DNA of 64,000 nt from CADEEL01 sp050246475 (GTDB lineage: Bacteria; Pseudomonadota; Alphaproteobacteria; Caulobacterales; Aquidulcibacteraceae). The DNA is taken from contig JBFWVZ010000003.1 of assembly GCA_050246475.1 (NCBI GenBank), positions 248,001 to 312,000 of the forward strand, in the 5' to 3' direction. The position numbers and the translations under genes are program-made. The notes beneath the pieces are model-generated. The model was not told the DNA's origin and ran no database searches. It saw only the letters and a list, made by a program, of their open reading frames with translations. Shown here in pieces: positions 43,400 to 51,528 of the stretch (positions within the stretch are counted from its first letter, which is position 1; each line of letters begins with the position of its first letter).

Positions 43400-44428
43400 T
43401 CAGGAGACCTTAAGCCCCACCCCCGGCCCCAAAAGCGTGCGAAAGCGCCACCAGCCCTCGGCCGCGTCCAGCGGATCGGGCTTTCGCCTGGCGATCTCCT
43501 CGACCTTGGCCGCCCGCGCCAGCGCCTTGCCGGCCAGCTTCGGGCAGCCCGCGACCACAGCCTCCGTATCCGCCAGCACGCCCGAGCATTGCAGCACCAC
43601 GTCGCACCCGGCGGCGAACGCCTTCTCCGCCCGGTCCCGCAGCGGCCCGTCGAGCGCCTTCATGTCCAGATCATCGCTCGCCAACAGCCCCTCGAAGCCG
43701 ACCTCGCCGCGGATGAGTTCGTTGATCACCTTCTTCGAGTGCGTGGCCGGATTTTCCGGATCGAGCGCGTCGAACACGATGTGCGCGGTCATCGCCATCT
43801 CGGCTTTGGCCAACGCGCGGAATGGCGCGAAGTCCGCGCCCAGTTCGTTCAGCCCATCGCTCACGCGCGGCAGCGCGAGATGGCTATCCGCCGTTGCGCG
43901 CCCATGCCCCGGCATGTGCTTCACGCACCCCGCGACGCCGCCCGCGTTCAACCCGTCGAGCACGCTTTGCCCCAACGCGGCGATCGCGTCTGGACTGGTC
44001 GAGAGCGCACGGTCCCCGATGATCGGGTCGGCGCCGGAGACTGGAACATCGAGCACCGGCGCGAAATCGCCGTTGACGCCGATGGCTTTGAGTTCGTGCG
44101 CGATGAGCCGATGCCCGAGCCGCGCAGCGGCCAGCCCAAGCGTCTTATCGTTCGCGTAGATCGCGCCGTAGGCCGCCGCCGCCGGCCACACCGGCCAATC
44201 GGGCGGCCGCATGCGCGCCACGCGCCCGCCTTCCTGATCGATGTAGATGATCGCGTCGTGCCCAGCCGCCTCGCGCAATTCCTTGCAAAGGCGCGCGACC
44301 TGCGCGCGCGTCACACATGCTTCGCGGAAGAGAATGAGCCCCCAGGGCTGCGCCGCTCGCAGAAAACCACGCCACGCATCGTCCAGTTCTGGAACACGCA
44401 CGCCGAGCGCGCAGGCGGCAAAGCTCAT
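43400..44428 (-). CDS. nagZ: Beta-N-acetylhexosaminidase NagZ
   Basis: A 342-residue glycoside hydrolase family 3 enzyme that removes GlcNAc from muropeptides in peptidoglycan recycling. Conserved motifs are LILFREACVT, IDQEGGRVARM, the flexible loop KHMPGHGRATADSHLALP (with the catalytic-site D-x-H) and the nucleophile Asp in LLASDDLDMKAL. ATG 44428 overlaps the stop codon of the SPOR gene (ATGA); an upstream in-frame start at 44446 is less likely. It precedes scpA. Confidence 0.95.
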   Translation of the reverse strand: MSFAACALGVRVPELDDAWRGFLRAAQPWGLILFREACVTRAQVARLCKELREAAGHDAIIYIDQEGGRVARMRPPDWPVWPAAAAYGAIYANDKTLGLAAARLGHRLIAHELKAIGVNGDFAPVLDVPVSGADPIIGDRALSTSPDAIAALGQSVLDGLNAGGVAGCVKHMPGHGRATADSHLALPRVSDGLNELGADFAPFRALAKAEMAMTAHIVFDALDPENPATHSKKVINELIRGEVGFEGLLASDDLDMKALDGPLRDRAEKAFAAGCDVVLQCSGVLADTEAVVAGCPKLAGKALARAAKVEEIARRKPDPLDAAEGWWRFRTLLGPGVGLKVS

Positions 44429-45066
44429 CGCGCCGCTACGATACACGCCTGCCCAAGAGTGCGCACGCGCTCACAGAAGCGGCTGGCGTTGTCGCGGTCC
44501 GCGAAAAAGCCCGCGCGGACGCGGTAATAGATGCCCCCGGCGCCGAGATCGGCGCGCTGCACATCCATGCGCGCCTGGCTGAAGAGATGCGGAGAGCGGA
44601 TTGCGAGGCGCCGCCAGGCATCGGTCGCGGCCTCCTCGGTGCGCAGCGCCGCGATCTGCGCGACGAACGCGCCGCCCGATGAGAAGCGCGGCGCCTGCGA
44701 AGGCAACGCAAGCGGCGGCGGCGCGAGCTGCTCGGCGCGCGTCATGGGCTCTTCCGGCGGCGCGCGCGCGACGACCTCTTGCCGCTCCTCAACGCCTTCG
44801 ACCACATTGTTGAGCGTCGAACGCTCCGCCGGATCGGCCGAGCCTTCAGAACCTGGCGGCGGCTGGATCTTGTAGGCGCCGTCCGCGACGATGCGCGGCG
44901 TCTCCCCGACGCCGTAAAGACTCCACACGAAGCCGCCGAACGCCGCGAGGATTACGAACATCACCACCATCAGCACGCCGCCCCGGCGCGGCTGATCGTC
45001 TGTGTCGTCGGGCGCATACATCACGTAGCCCGGCGGCGGCGCATAGGCGCGGCGATCGTGTCTCAT
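44425..45066 (-). CDS. SPOR-domain membrane protein
   Basis: A 213-residue inner-membrane protein. A cytoplasmic Pro/Tyr-rich start (HDRRAYAPPPGYVMYAPDD) precedes one hydrophobic helix (LMVVMFVILAAFGGFVWSLY). A Pro/Glu-rich linker follows, then a SPOR domain (FVAQIAALRTEEAATDAWRRL to the end), which binds bare glycan at the division septum. This is the DamX/DedD-like topology. It is conserved next to nagZ in Alphaproteobacteria. ATG 45066 is preferred; an in-frame start at 45117 adds 17 uncharacteristic residues. Confidence 0.88.
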   Translation of the reverse strand: MRHDRRAYAPPPGYVMYAPDDTDDQPRRGGVLMVVMFVILAAFGGFVWSLYGVGETPRIVADGAYKIQPPPGSEGSADPAERSTLNNVVEGVEERQEVVARAPPEEPMTRAEQLAPPPLALPSQAPRFSSGGAFVAQIAALRTEEAATDAWRRLAIRSPHLFSQARMDVQRADLGAGGIYYRVRAGFFADRDNASRFCERVRTLGQACIVAAR

Positions 45067-45143
45067 GGGCGCGTTAACCTTTTGAATCGGCTCTGCGCTG
45101 ATTTTACCAGCGCGCACGATCCCAATCGCTAACGCGCCAAGGG

Positions 45144-46349
45144 TTAAGAACGCTCCAAGCTGAAGAGCCGCGCGTGCTCATCGATGGCGTAATCGTCGGT
45201 CATGCCCGCGATGTAATCGCACACGCGGCGCGCCAGGCGGCGCTTATCGTCCTCCGCGCCCTGCCACGCCGGCGGCAGCGTGCCCGGCTCTGCAAGGAAA
45301 AGGTCGAAGAGATCGGAGAGGATGCGCTTGGCGTGGCTGCGCCGGCGGTTGACCCGCCAGTGCCGGTACATCCGCTTCATCAGGAAGCGCCGCAGGCCCG
45401 CTTGCTGCTGAATCATCGCATCGGAGAAGGAAACCAGCGGCCCGTCATGCGCGCGCACGTCCTCCGCGCTTTGCGGCTTGGCCTTCTGCAGTCGCTGATC
45501 CGAAGCCCAGACAAGATCGTCCACCAGCACGCCGATCATCCGGCGCACCAGCTCCGCGATGAAGCGACTCTCTTCGAGCCCGGGATAATCCGCCTCCACG
45601 GTCTTCGCGATGCGCGCGACGAACTCCACCTCCTCGCGCACTTCCGCCAGCGTGAAGAGCCCGGCGCGCAAGCCGTCGTCGAGATCGTGATTGTTGTAGG
45701 CGATGTCGTCGGCGTGCGCCGCGACCTGCGCTTCGATCCCGGGCCACGAAGAAAGCTCTAGATCGTGCGTCGCGTCATATTCCTGGATCGCGGCCGGCAG
45801 ATCCCCAAGTGCCACGCCCGGCTTGATGAGCGGCCCGTTGTGTTTGACGACGCCTTCGAGCGTCTCCCACGCGAGGTTGAGTCCATCGAACTTCGGATAG
45901 CGCTCCTCCAGCTTCGTCAGCACCCGGAGCGTCTGGGCGTTGTGATCGAACCCGCCATAAGGCGCCATGCACGCATCGAGCACGTCTTCGCCCGTGTGCC
46001 CGAACGGCGGGTGGCCGATATCGTGCGCCAGCGCGCACGCTTCCGCGAGATCGAGATCGAGCCCCATGCGCCGCGACGCCGCGCGCGCGATCTGCGCTAC
46101 TTCCAGCGAGTGCGTCAGCCGCGTGCGGTAATGATCACCCTCATGTGCGACGAACACCTGCGTCTTGCCCTTGAGGCGCCGGAACGCGCTCGAGTGGATC
46201 ACCCGGTCCCGGTCCCGCTCGAAGGGAGAGCGGTGCTTGCTCTCCGGCTCCCGGTGCAGCCGCCCGCGCGTCTGGGAGGGATCGGTCGCGAACCCCGCCC
46301 GGGGCGGGCTCCAGGGCAGATGGGCCTGTCTGGCGCCGGTGTCGGCCAT
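45144..46349 (-). CDS. dgt: Deoxyguanosinetriphosphate triphosphohydrolase-like protein
   Basis: A 401-residue HD-domain dNTP triphosphohydrolase, type 2 branch. Near the N-terminus SAFRRLKGKTQVFVAHEGDHYRTRLTHSLEVAQIAR holds the first metal His; ALAHDIGHPPFGHTGED is the HD motif, and the last Asp is in HADDIAYNNHDLDDGL. It removes triphosphate from dGTP and related nucleotides. It usually neighbours argS and erpA; argS is absent here. It lies on the minus strand, divergent from erpA. Confidence 0.93.
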   Translation of the reverse strand: MADTGARQAHLPWSPPRAGFATDPSQTRGRLHREPESKHRSPFERDRDRVIHSSAFRRLKGKTQVFVAHEGDHYRTRLTHSLEVAQIARAASRRMGLDLDLAEACALAHDIGHPPFGHTGEDVLDACMAPYGGFDHNAQTLRVLTKLEERYPKFDGLNLAWETLEGVVKHNGPLIKPGVALGDLPAAIQEYDATHDLELSSWPGIEAQVAAHADDIAYNNHDLDDGLRAGLFTLAEVREEVEFVARIAKTVEADYPGLEESRFIAELVRRMIGVLVDDLVWASDQRLQKAKPQSAEDVRAHDGPLVSFSDAMIQQQAGLRRFLMKRMYRHWRVNRRRSHAKRILSDLFDLFLAEPGTLPPAWQGAEDDKRRLARRVCDYIAGMTDDYAIDEHARLFSLERS

Positions 46350-46455
46350 TGGTCCTCCGGGGGCGCTTATTGAAGCAGCCGCCTAAATCCTGTGCCCGGC
46401 GAGTCCTGAAATCGCCCTGGGCGGCTTATATGGAGCACACAGGGCTTTCCGAATC

Positions 46456-46782
46456 ATGTCCGACGTCTCGCTCACTCCCGCCGCCGCCCGCCAGATCAAG
46501 GCGATCACGGTTGGCGAACCGGCCTCCGCCGGCCTCCGGGTCGCGGTGGAGGGGGGCGGCTGCTCGGGCTTTCAGTACGAGATCGCCATCGATCCCGCCC
46601 CCAAGCCGGACGACGAGATCATCGAACTCGACGGCGCGCGCCTTTTCGTGGATCCCATCTCGATGCCCTTCCTGGCCGGCAGCCAGGTTGATTGGGTGGA
46701 GGAGCTGATCGGCGCCGCCTTCAAGGTGAAGAACCCCAACGCGAAGTCCAGCTGCGGCTGCGGCGTCAGCTTCTCGGTCTAA
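46456..46782 (+). CDS. erpA: Iron-sulfur cluster insertion protein ErpA
   Basis: A 108-residue A-type carrier that delivers Fe-S clusters. The three cluster-binding cysteines are present: one in GGCSGFQYE and two in SSCGCGVSFSV at the C-terminus. LRVAVEGGGCSG and LFVDPISMPFLAG are family blocks. The dgt-erpA neighbourhood is typical of Alphaproteobacteria. It starts at ATG 46456 and is 3 bases before the Sel1-repeat gene. Confidence 0.95.
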   Translation: MSDVSLTPAAARQIKAITVGEPASAGLRVAVEGGGCSGFQYEIAIDPAPKPDDEIIELDGARLFVDPISMPFLAGSQVDWVEELIGAAFKVKNPNAKSSCGCGVSFSV

Positions 46783-46785
46783 CGC

Positions 46786-47412
46786 TTGTTCAACCAGCCG
46801 CCGCCCAGCCTGGAGACAGGCCGTCTCGCCGCTCGCAGCGGCCGTTGGGACACCGCTCGCAAGGCCTTCGAGGCCAGTGCGGACCGCGGCGAGGCGGACG
46901 GCTATTACGAGCTCGCGCTGCTCTACTGGTACGGCAACGGGGCGCCCAAATCGTTGGAGAAGGCGGTTGCGCTCTTCAAGCTCGCGGCCGAAGGCGGCAA
47001 CGCGGACGGCCAGCACGCACTGGGCCTCGCGCTCCTGCCCACCGACCGCGCCGGCGCCGAGCGCTGGCTGCTGCGCGCCGCCGAGGCAGGCCACCCGCCC
47101 GCCATGACCCGCCTCGCCGAACTCGTGATGGATCGCGAACCGGATAGTGCGCGCGCCCTCCTCGCCCGAGCGGCCGAGAGCGGCTACCCCGCCGCCATGA
47201 TCGCCTACGGCCAGGCGCTGGCGAACCCGGACGCCGCCGGCGCCGATCCCTCCGAGGGCTTGGCTTGGCTGTACGCCGCGGTCGCCATCACCGGAGACGC
47301 CGATATCGAACATGACGCGAAGGCCCTCGCCCGCGTTCTTCACGCCCGCTCGATCGAATCCGCCCAGAAGCGCGGCCGCCAACTCGCCCGCAAATTCCGC
47401 CAGGCGGGCTGA
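46786..47412 (+). CDS. Sel1-repeat protein
   Basis: A 208-residue soluble protein of about five Sel1-like helical pairs (for example ADGYYELALLYWYGNGAPKSLEKAVALFKLAAEGGNADGQHALGLALL). Such repeats bind other proteins. There is no signal peptide. The likely start is TTG 46786, 3 bases after erpA, because no good upstream ATG exists; the start is therefore uncertain. It is read in the same direction as erpA and probably co-transcribed. Function unknown. Confidence 0.8.
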   Translation: MFNQPPPSLETGRLAARSGRWDTARKAFEASADRGEADGYYELALLYWYGNGAPKSLEKAVALFKLAAEGGNADGQHALGLALLPTDRAGAERWLLRAAEAGHPPAMTRLAELVMDREPDSARALLARAAESGYPAAMIAYGQALANPDAAGADPSEGLAWLYAAVAITGDADIEHDAKALARVLHARSIESAQKRGRQLARKFRQAG

Positions 47413-47440
47413 GCCTCAGTCCGCATCCGGATGAAACCGT

Positions 47441-47541
47441 TCCCTCCCCATGGAGGGGGGAGGGTTAGGGTGGGGGTGAGACGCAGGCGCAGCGCTTCAC
47501 GATTTCACCCCTCCCCAACCCCTCCCCCTCCAGGGGAGGGG
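47441..47541. repeat. GC-rich inverted-repeat element, type 1 (Sel1-nitroreductase gap)
   Basis: The left arm TCCCTCCCCATGGAGGGGGG plus AGGGTTAGGGTGGGGGTGAG and the right arm TTTCACCCCTCCCCAACCCC ending CAGGGGAGGGG frame a 20-odd base centre. It is a more diverged relative of the elements at 40065-40192 and 58104-58212. It occupies most of the 190-base gap before the nitroreductase gene. Confidence 0.7.
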
Positions 47542-47602
47542 CTCTGATCGGCCGCCCGCCCGGCCTCTTCCCATGCCGCCGCGTCGTGTGAGACGAACGG
47601 CC

Positions 47603-48274
47603 ATGCTCTCTGTCTCCGACGCCCTCAAGCAGCGCATCTCCATCCGCGCGTTCAAGCCCGATCCCGTTCCCGAGGCGCTCATGCGCGAGATCCTTGATGT
47701 CGCGCGCTACGCGCCTTCGGGCGGCAACGTGCAGCCGTGGAAAGTCATCGCCGTCGCCGGCGCTGCGAAGGATGAGGTGAGCGCGGTCGTGAAGCGCGCG
47801 CTCGCCGCCAACCCTGCGGGGGATGACGCGGGGCGACCGATCTATCCAGAAAATCTCTGGGAGCCGCACCGTTCGTGGCGCTTCAAGGTTGGCGAAGATA
47901 TGTACGCGCTCCTCGGCATTCCGCGCGAAGATAAGCCCGCACGCTTTGCCCATCTCGCGCGCAATCTCGATTTCTTCGGCGCCCCTGTCGGCCTTTTCTT
48001 TGTGATCGATGAGCGCATGGGCCACGGCCAATGGGCCCACCTCGGCATGTTCATGCAGTCGGTAGCGCTCGCAGCGTTGGAGCGCGGCGTATCAAGCTGC
48101 ATGCAGGAGGCCTGGGCGCGTGGACGTTCAGCGCTCAAGGAGCATTTCAAGCTCGCCCCGACCGAGATGGTCTATTGCGGCATGGCGCTCGGCTATCCCG
48201 CGGACGCGCCGGTGAACACGCTGCGCTCCGATCGCGCCGGCGTAGACGAATTCGCCCGTTTCGAAGGCTTCTAG
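47603..48274 (+). CDS. Nitroreductase-family FMN oxidoreductase
   Basis: A 223-residue NfsB/NfnB-like flavoprotein. RISIRAFKPDPVPEALM and ARYAPSGGNVQPWKVIAV are the FMN-binding N-terminal motifs, and GVSSCMQEAW, YCGMALGYPADAPVN are later conserved blocks. Substrates may include nitroaromatics, quinones or enones. Start ATG 47603 fits the usual first residues (LSVSDALKQRISIR). The upstream frame back to 47573 runs into the end of the repeat element. Confidence 0.9.
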   Translation: MLSVSDALKQRISIRAFKPDPVPEALMREILDVARYAPSGGNVQPWKVIAVAGAAKDEVSAVVKRALAANPAGDDAGRPIYPENLWEPHRSWRFKVGEDMYALLGIPREDKPARFAHLARNLDFFGAPVGLFFVIDERMGHGQWAHLGMFMQSVALAALERGVSSCMQEAWARGRSALKEHFKLAPTEMVYCGMALGYPADAPVNTLRSDRAGVDEFARFEGF

Positions 48275-48588
48275 GCGGTCGCGATCCGGCCGACCGCGAA
48301 GAGCGCGGCGCACACCGCGCCCACGGCCAGCGGCCAGGTCCACAGCCGCCCCAACGCGCGCGAATTGTCCTCGCCGACCCAGGCCAGCCACCCGCGCAGC
48401 AGGCTCAGCAGACACACCACCGGCAGCGCCGTCGCGCTCAAAATGTACGCCGACGCCACGATCTGGTTGACGGACGAGAGATCGACCTCCAGCAGCGCCG
48501 GGGCCTGCAAGAGCGAGTCCCGCGATACAAAAATAAGCCCCACGCAGACGAACGATCCCACGATCATCCAGAAGAGCCGCCAGTTCAT
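48271..48588 (-). CDS. Small membrane protein, unknown
   Basis: A 105-residue protein with three or four hydrophobic segments (LFWMIVGSFVCVGLIFV, VASAYILSATALPVVCLLSLL, WPLAVGAVCAALFAVG). No family is recognised. Its ATG at 48588 overlaps the stop codon of the next upstream gene (ATGA), so the two small membrane proteins at 48271-48914 form a coupled pair. It converges with the nitroreductase gene, overlapping it by 4 bases. Confidence 0.65.
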   Translation of the reverse strand: MNWRLFWMIVGSFVCVGLIFVSRDSLLQAPALLEVDLSSVNQIVASAYILSATALPVVCLLSLLRGWLAWVGEDNSRALGRLWTWPLAVGAVCAALFAVGRIATA

Positions 48589-48914
48589 GGCGCACCACGC
48601 CCGAAATCGAGCCGGCCGTCCTCCGCGAAATCTACGATCGCGAAGATGACGCCCAGTAGAAGGAGCCACCCGATCGGCAACAACACGATCGGCACGGCGT
48701 CCATTTGTCCCGCATTATAGTGCGCCCAGCCGAAATAGGACGCCGCCAGCGCCGCGAGCGGAAATGTCCACGACAGAAAGACGGCAATCACCAAGAGTGC
48801 CTTGGAGCGCCAAACCGCCCTCTCTTCCCGCTTGAGCATCCGCGCGCCGTGCCCGAGGCACGCCGCCGCGACACACAAATTGAACGCCGTGAACCCTAGG
48901 AGCAGAGGCAGCAT
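48585..48914 (-). CDS. Small membrane protein, unknown
   Basis: A 109-residue protein with three hydrophobic segments (LLLGFTAFNLCVAAACLGHG, LLVIAVFLSWTFPLAALAASYF, IVLLPIGWLLLLGVIFAIV). No family is recognised. ATG 48914 is used; GTG 48932 in frame is an alternative, and neither has a clear ribosome site. Its stop codon overlaps the next gene's start. An interacting pair with that gene is inference from the coupling. Confidence 0.6.
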   Translation of the reverse strand: MLPLLLGFTAFNLCVAAACLGHGARMLKREERAVWRSKALLVIAVFLSWTFPLAALAASYFGWAHYNAGQMDAVPIVLLPIGWLLLLGVIFAIVDFAEDGRLDFGRGAP

Positions 48915-49008
48915 CGCGCTGTCGCATACCACGATTGGGGGATGCGGTCTCGTTCGTTAAAGAGCGAACCTGGGGAACCTCACTCAGTTGAGAAGCGTTC
49001 GCTATCCC

Positions 49009-49173
49009 ATGACCCACACGAGCGATCGCCACGACGAGCACGTTGAGCTTCCAGCTGATAAGGCCCGCCAGGGTGGCCCGGGCACGCATGTTTTCGTCAT
49101 TTGGGCGATTTCGACGCTGGCCGTCGCCTTCGGCCTCTTCGCGCTTTACATGCTGAACGCCGCCGCAACCTGA
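49009..49173 (+). CDS. 54-residue single-pass membrane protein
   Basis: A short gene: ATG 49009 to stop at 49173. The N-terminal 28 residues are charged and His/Asp/Lys-rich (HTSDRHDEHVELPADKARQG). Then comes one hydrophobic helix (HVFVIWAISTLAVAFGLFALYMLN). Size and layout recall small subunits of respiratory complexes, but no match is recognised. It lies between divergent membrane genes and xth, with no clear ribosome site. Confidence 0.5.
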   Translation: MTHTSDRHDEHVELPADKARQGGPGTHVFVIWAISTLAVAFGLFALYMLNAAAT

Positions 49174-49212
49174 TCGGCTTGACGCGGCTCTTCAAGCGTC
49201 CATGAAACAACC

Positions 49213-50001
49213 ATGGCGCTCACCGTCGCGACTTGGAATGTAAACTCCATTCTGGCCCGCCTCCCAACCGCGTTGGAGGTGTTGAAAACAATCGATGCGG
49301 ACATCGTCTGCCTACAGGAGATAAAGTGCGAAGATGCGCGCTTCCCACGCTTCGAGATCGAGGCGCTGGGCTATAACGTGGAGACGCACGGCCAGAAGAC
49401 CTATAATGGCGTCGCCCTTCTCTCCAAGCACCGCATTGAAGAGATCGCGCCCGGTCTGCCCGGCGACGAGACTGACACGCACTCCCGCTACATCGAAGCT
49501 GTGATTGCCGCGCCTTCCGGCCCGGTGCGCATCGCTTCGCTCTATGCGCCGAACGGCAATCCGATCGGCACGGAGAAATTCACTTACAAGCTCGGCTGGC
49601 ACGATCGCCTGAACGAACACGCGGAGAAGCTGCTGACTTATGAAGAGCCGCTCATGCTCTGCGGCGATTACAACATCATCCCCCGCCCGGACGACGCCGA
49701 TCAGCCTGAAGGCTGGAAAGGCGATGCGCTCTTCCAGCCGGAAAGCATCGCTAAGTATCGCGCCCTGCTCAACCTCGGCATGACGGATGCCTTCATGCAG
49801 GCCGACGGCCGCGCGCGCCAATTCACCTTCTGGGATTATCAAGCCGGCGCGTGGCGGCGCGATCACGGCATCCGCATCGATTTCATCGCGCTCTCGCCGC
49901 TTGCATCCGATAAGCTCAGCGGCGTGCGCATCCACAAGGAAGCGCGCGCGATGGATAAGCCGAGCGATCACGTCCCGATGATCGCGACCTTCGAACTCTG
50001 A
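49213..50001 (+). CDS. xth: Exodeoxyribonuclease III
   Basis: A 262-residue AP endonuclease/3' exonuclease for base-excision repair. VATWNVNSI, VCLQEIK (metal Glu), YNGVALLS, LMLCGDYNI (Asp/Asn of the active site), and the C-terminal HGIRIDFIALS and SDHVPMIATF (D-H pair) are conserved. It begins at ATG 49213 and ends 11 bases before the EthD gene. Confidence 0.95.
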   Translation: MALTVATWNVNSILARLPTALEVLKTIDADIVCLQEIKCEDARFPRFEIEALGYNVETHGQKTYNGVALLSKHRIEEIAPGLPGDETDTHSRYIEAVIAAPSGPVRIASLYAPNGNPIGTEKFTYKLGWHDRLNEHAEKLLTYEEPLMLCGDYNIIPRPDDADQPEGWKGDALFQPESIAKYRALLNLGMTDAFMQADGRARQFTFWDYQAGAWRRDHGIRIDFIALSPLASDKLSGVRIHKEARAMDKPSDHVPMIATFEL

Positions 50002-50012
50002 AAGCGCGCGCG

Positions 50013-50378
50013 ATGATCAAGCTCACCTATTGCCTCGTGCGTTTGCCGCATCTGACACGCGAAGCGTTTCAGGATTATTGGCTGAATACGCACGGGCCCC
50101 TCGTCGCCAGCGTGCGCGAAACGCTGCGCATCAAGCGCTACGTGCAGCTTCATTCGCTGCCGCCCGAACTCTCCGCCGACATCCGCGCCTCGCGCGAAGG
50201 CCCCGAGCAATATGACGGCGTCGCCCAGCTCTGGTGGGAAAGCTTCGATGACCTCGCCGCCAGCGCCGCCGATCCGCGAACCGCCGAAGCCGCGCGCCTC
50301 CTCCTGGAAGACGAACGCAAATTCATCGATCTCCCCAAATCCCCGCTCTGGTGGGGCGAGGAGAGGGTGATTTTCTAG
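50013..50378 (+). CDS. EthD-domain protein
   Basis: A 121-residue dimeric alpha-beta barrel (ferredoxin-like) protein. KLTYCLVRLPHLTREAFQDYWLNTHGPLV carries the conserved H-G-P near the C-terminal end of the first unit, and EDERKFIDLPKSPLWWGEERVIF matches the family end. EthD proteins act in ether breakdown and as small oxygenases; this one has no obvious redox partner nearby. It is downstream of xth by 11 bases and is followed by a GC-rich repeat element. Confidence 0.82.
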   Translation: MIKLTYCLVRLPHLTREAFQDYWLNTHGPLVASVRETLRIKRYVQLHSLPPELSADIRASREGPEQYDGVAQLWWESFDDLAASAADPRTAEAARLLLEDERKFIDLPKSPLWWGEERVIF

Positions 50379-50388
50379 CGGAGCGCCA

Positions 50389-50546
50389 ACCTCCCCTCGA
50401 TGGGGAGGTCGGCCGCGCAGCGGCCGGGTGGGGTGGACACGCAACGGCGAAAGAAGAGCCGCACGAGGGAATGACCGCAGTGTTGCAGGCGCACCCCTCC
50501 CGGCGTTCGCTCGCGCTCACGCCGACCTCCCCCTCGAGGGGAGGTC
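50389..50546. repeat. GC-rich composite inverted repeat, type 2
   Basis: The left half is ACCTCCCCTCGATGGGGAGG followed by TCGGCCGCGCAGCGGCCGGG and TGGGGTG. The right half ends GACCTCCCCCTCGAGGGGAG. A centre of about 90 bases is unrelated to the other copy at 38335-38490. Each half is itself palindromic. It fills the 178-base gap between the EthD gene and the convergent DUF3137 gene. Confidence 0.7.
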
Positions 50547-50556
50547 ACGACGGACG

Positions 50557-51528
50557 CTAGTTCCGCTTCGTCTGCGCCGTGATCACCGCGTCCATCACAC
50601 GCATCACGCTCGACAAATCGTTCACCAGAGACCGCGCCCGAAGCGGATCCGCGAGCGGCGAGAACATGCTCCCCACCTCGAACTTGTTCCCGCCCTCGAT
50701 CGCGATCAGCAGATCGCCGCCCTGAAACGCGCAGCGCACGCGCTTGCCTTTGAAATTTGTCTCCAGCTCCATCAGCCGCTCCATGAACACCGGATGCAAC
50801 AGATAGCGCGCCTCGACCTGATCGTTGCTGAACACCTCGAACGCCTTCTCGAAGCGCGAATCCTCCAGCCCCACCTTCTTCAGTTCGCCCCCGCCGCCGA
50901 ACGCGTTGAAGATGCCCGCATCGCGCCGCACGATCGTCACACCCAGAAAGTCGCGCACGAATTTGAGCTTGATGATCTGCCCGCGAAACGCCGTCGTCCA
51001 CGTCGTGCGCCCCTTTGAATCGCGGTGCCGCTTCTCCAGATGCGCATCACACAATTCGAACTGCGCGCCCGCATGGGCGCCGCTGAACAGATCCTCGAAC
51101 TTCTTCCGGTCATGCGAGGGCAGAAGATTGAGCGAGCAAAATCGATCGAACCCCGGCCCCATCGGCACGAGCACAGTATAGGAGACGTTGATCGATTGCG
51201 CGATCGCGGTCAGCGAGGCGGTCTTCACCGCGCGGCGCACTTTTTCCACATCGGAGGACGCCCAGATGTAAACGCCGAACGCGCCGAAGATGAGTGCGCC
51301 AAACCCCCAGCCGAAGTCCGCGAGGAAGCCCACGATCAGGAACGCCAGCACGCAAATCGGGATCCCGATCATCAGCCGCCGCTTGAACGTCGCCACCGCC
51401 GCGACGCGCTCCGGCTCGTGCGCCTCGAAGCACGGCAGGATGCGCTCGCTGTAGAGCCGCTGAAATCCCGGCTCGTCGAGCGCCACGAGATTGAACGATT
51501 CCGCTTGCGCCGGCGCTGCTTCGCTCAT
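50557..51528 (-). CDS. DUF3137 membrane protein
   Basis: A 323-residue protein with two adjacent hydrophobic segments near residues 50-95 (RLMIGIPICVLAFLIVGFLA, FGALIFGAFGVYIWAS), then a long soluble domain. GHWTTAFRGQIIKLKF-type segments, here WTTAFRGQIIKLKFVRDFLG, and FQGGDLLIAIEGG are typical of DUF3137 (a galanin-like domain of unknown function). ATG 51528 overlaps the stop codon of the racemase gene (ATGA) and its end touches a repeat element. Confidence 0.8.
   Translation of the reverse strand: MSEAAPAQAESFNLVALDEPGFQRLYSERILPCFEAHEPERVAAVATFKRRLMIGIPICVLAFLIVGFLADFGWGFGALIFGAFGVYIWASSDVEKVRRAVKTASLTAIAQSINVSYTVLVPMGPGFDRFCSLNLLPSHDRKKFEDLFSGAHAGAQFELCDAHLEKRHRDSKGRTTWTTAFRGQIIKLKFVRDFLGVTIVRRDAGIFNAFGGGGELKKVGLEDSRFEKAFEVFSNDQVEARYLLHPVFMERLMELETNFKGKRVRCAFQGGDLLIAIEGGNKFEVGSMFSPLADPLRARSLVNDLSSVMRVMDAVITAQTKRN

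Noticed and set aside
45067..45143. Gap between SPOR and dgt as a CtrA-type operator (TTAA half-sites).
   Set aside because: Single TTAA-containing words are present, but not two half-sites at the spacing needed.
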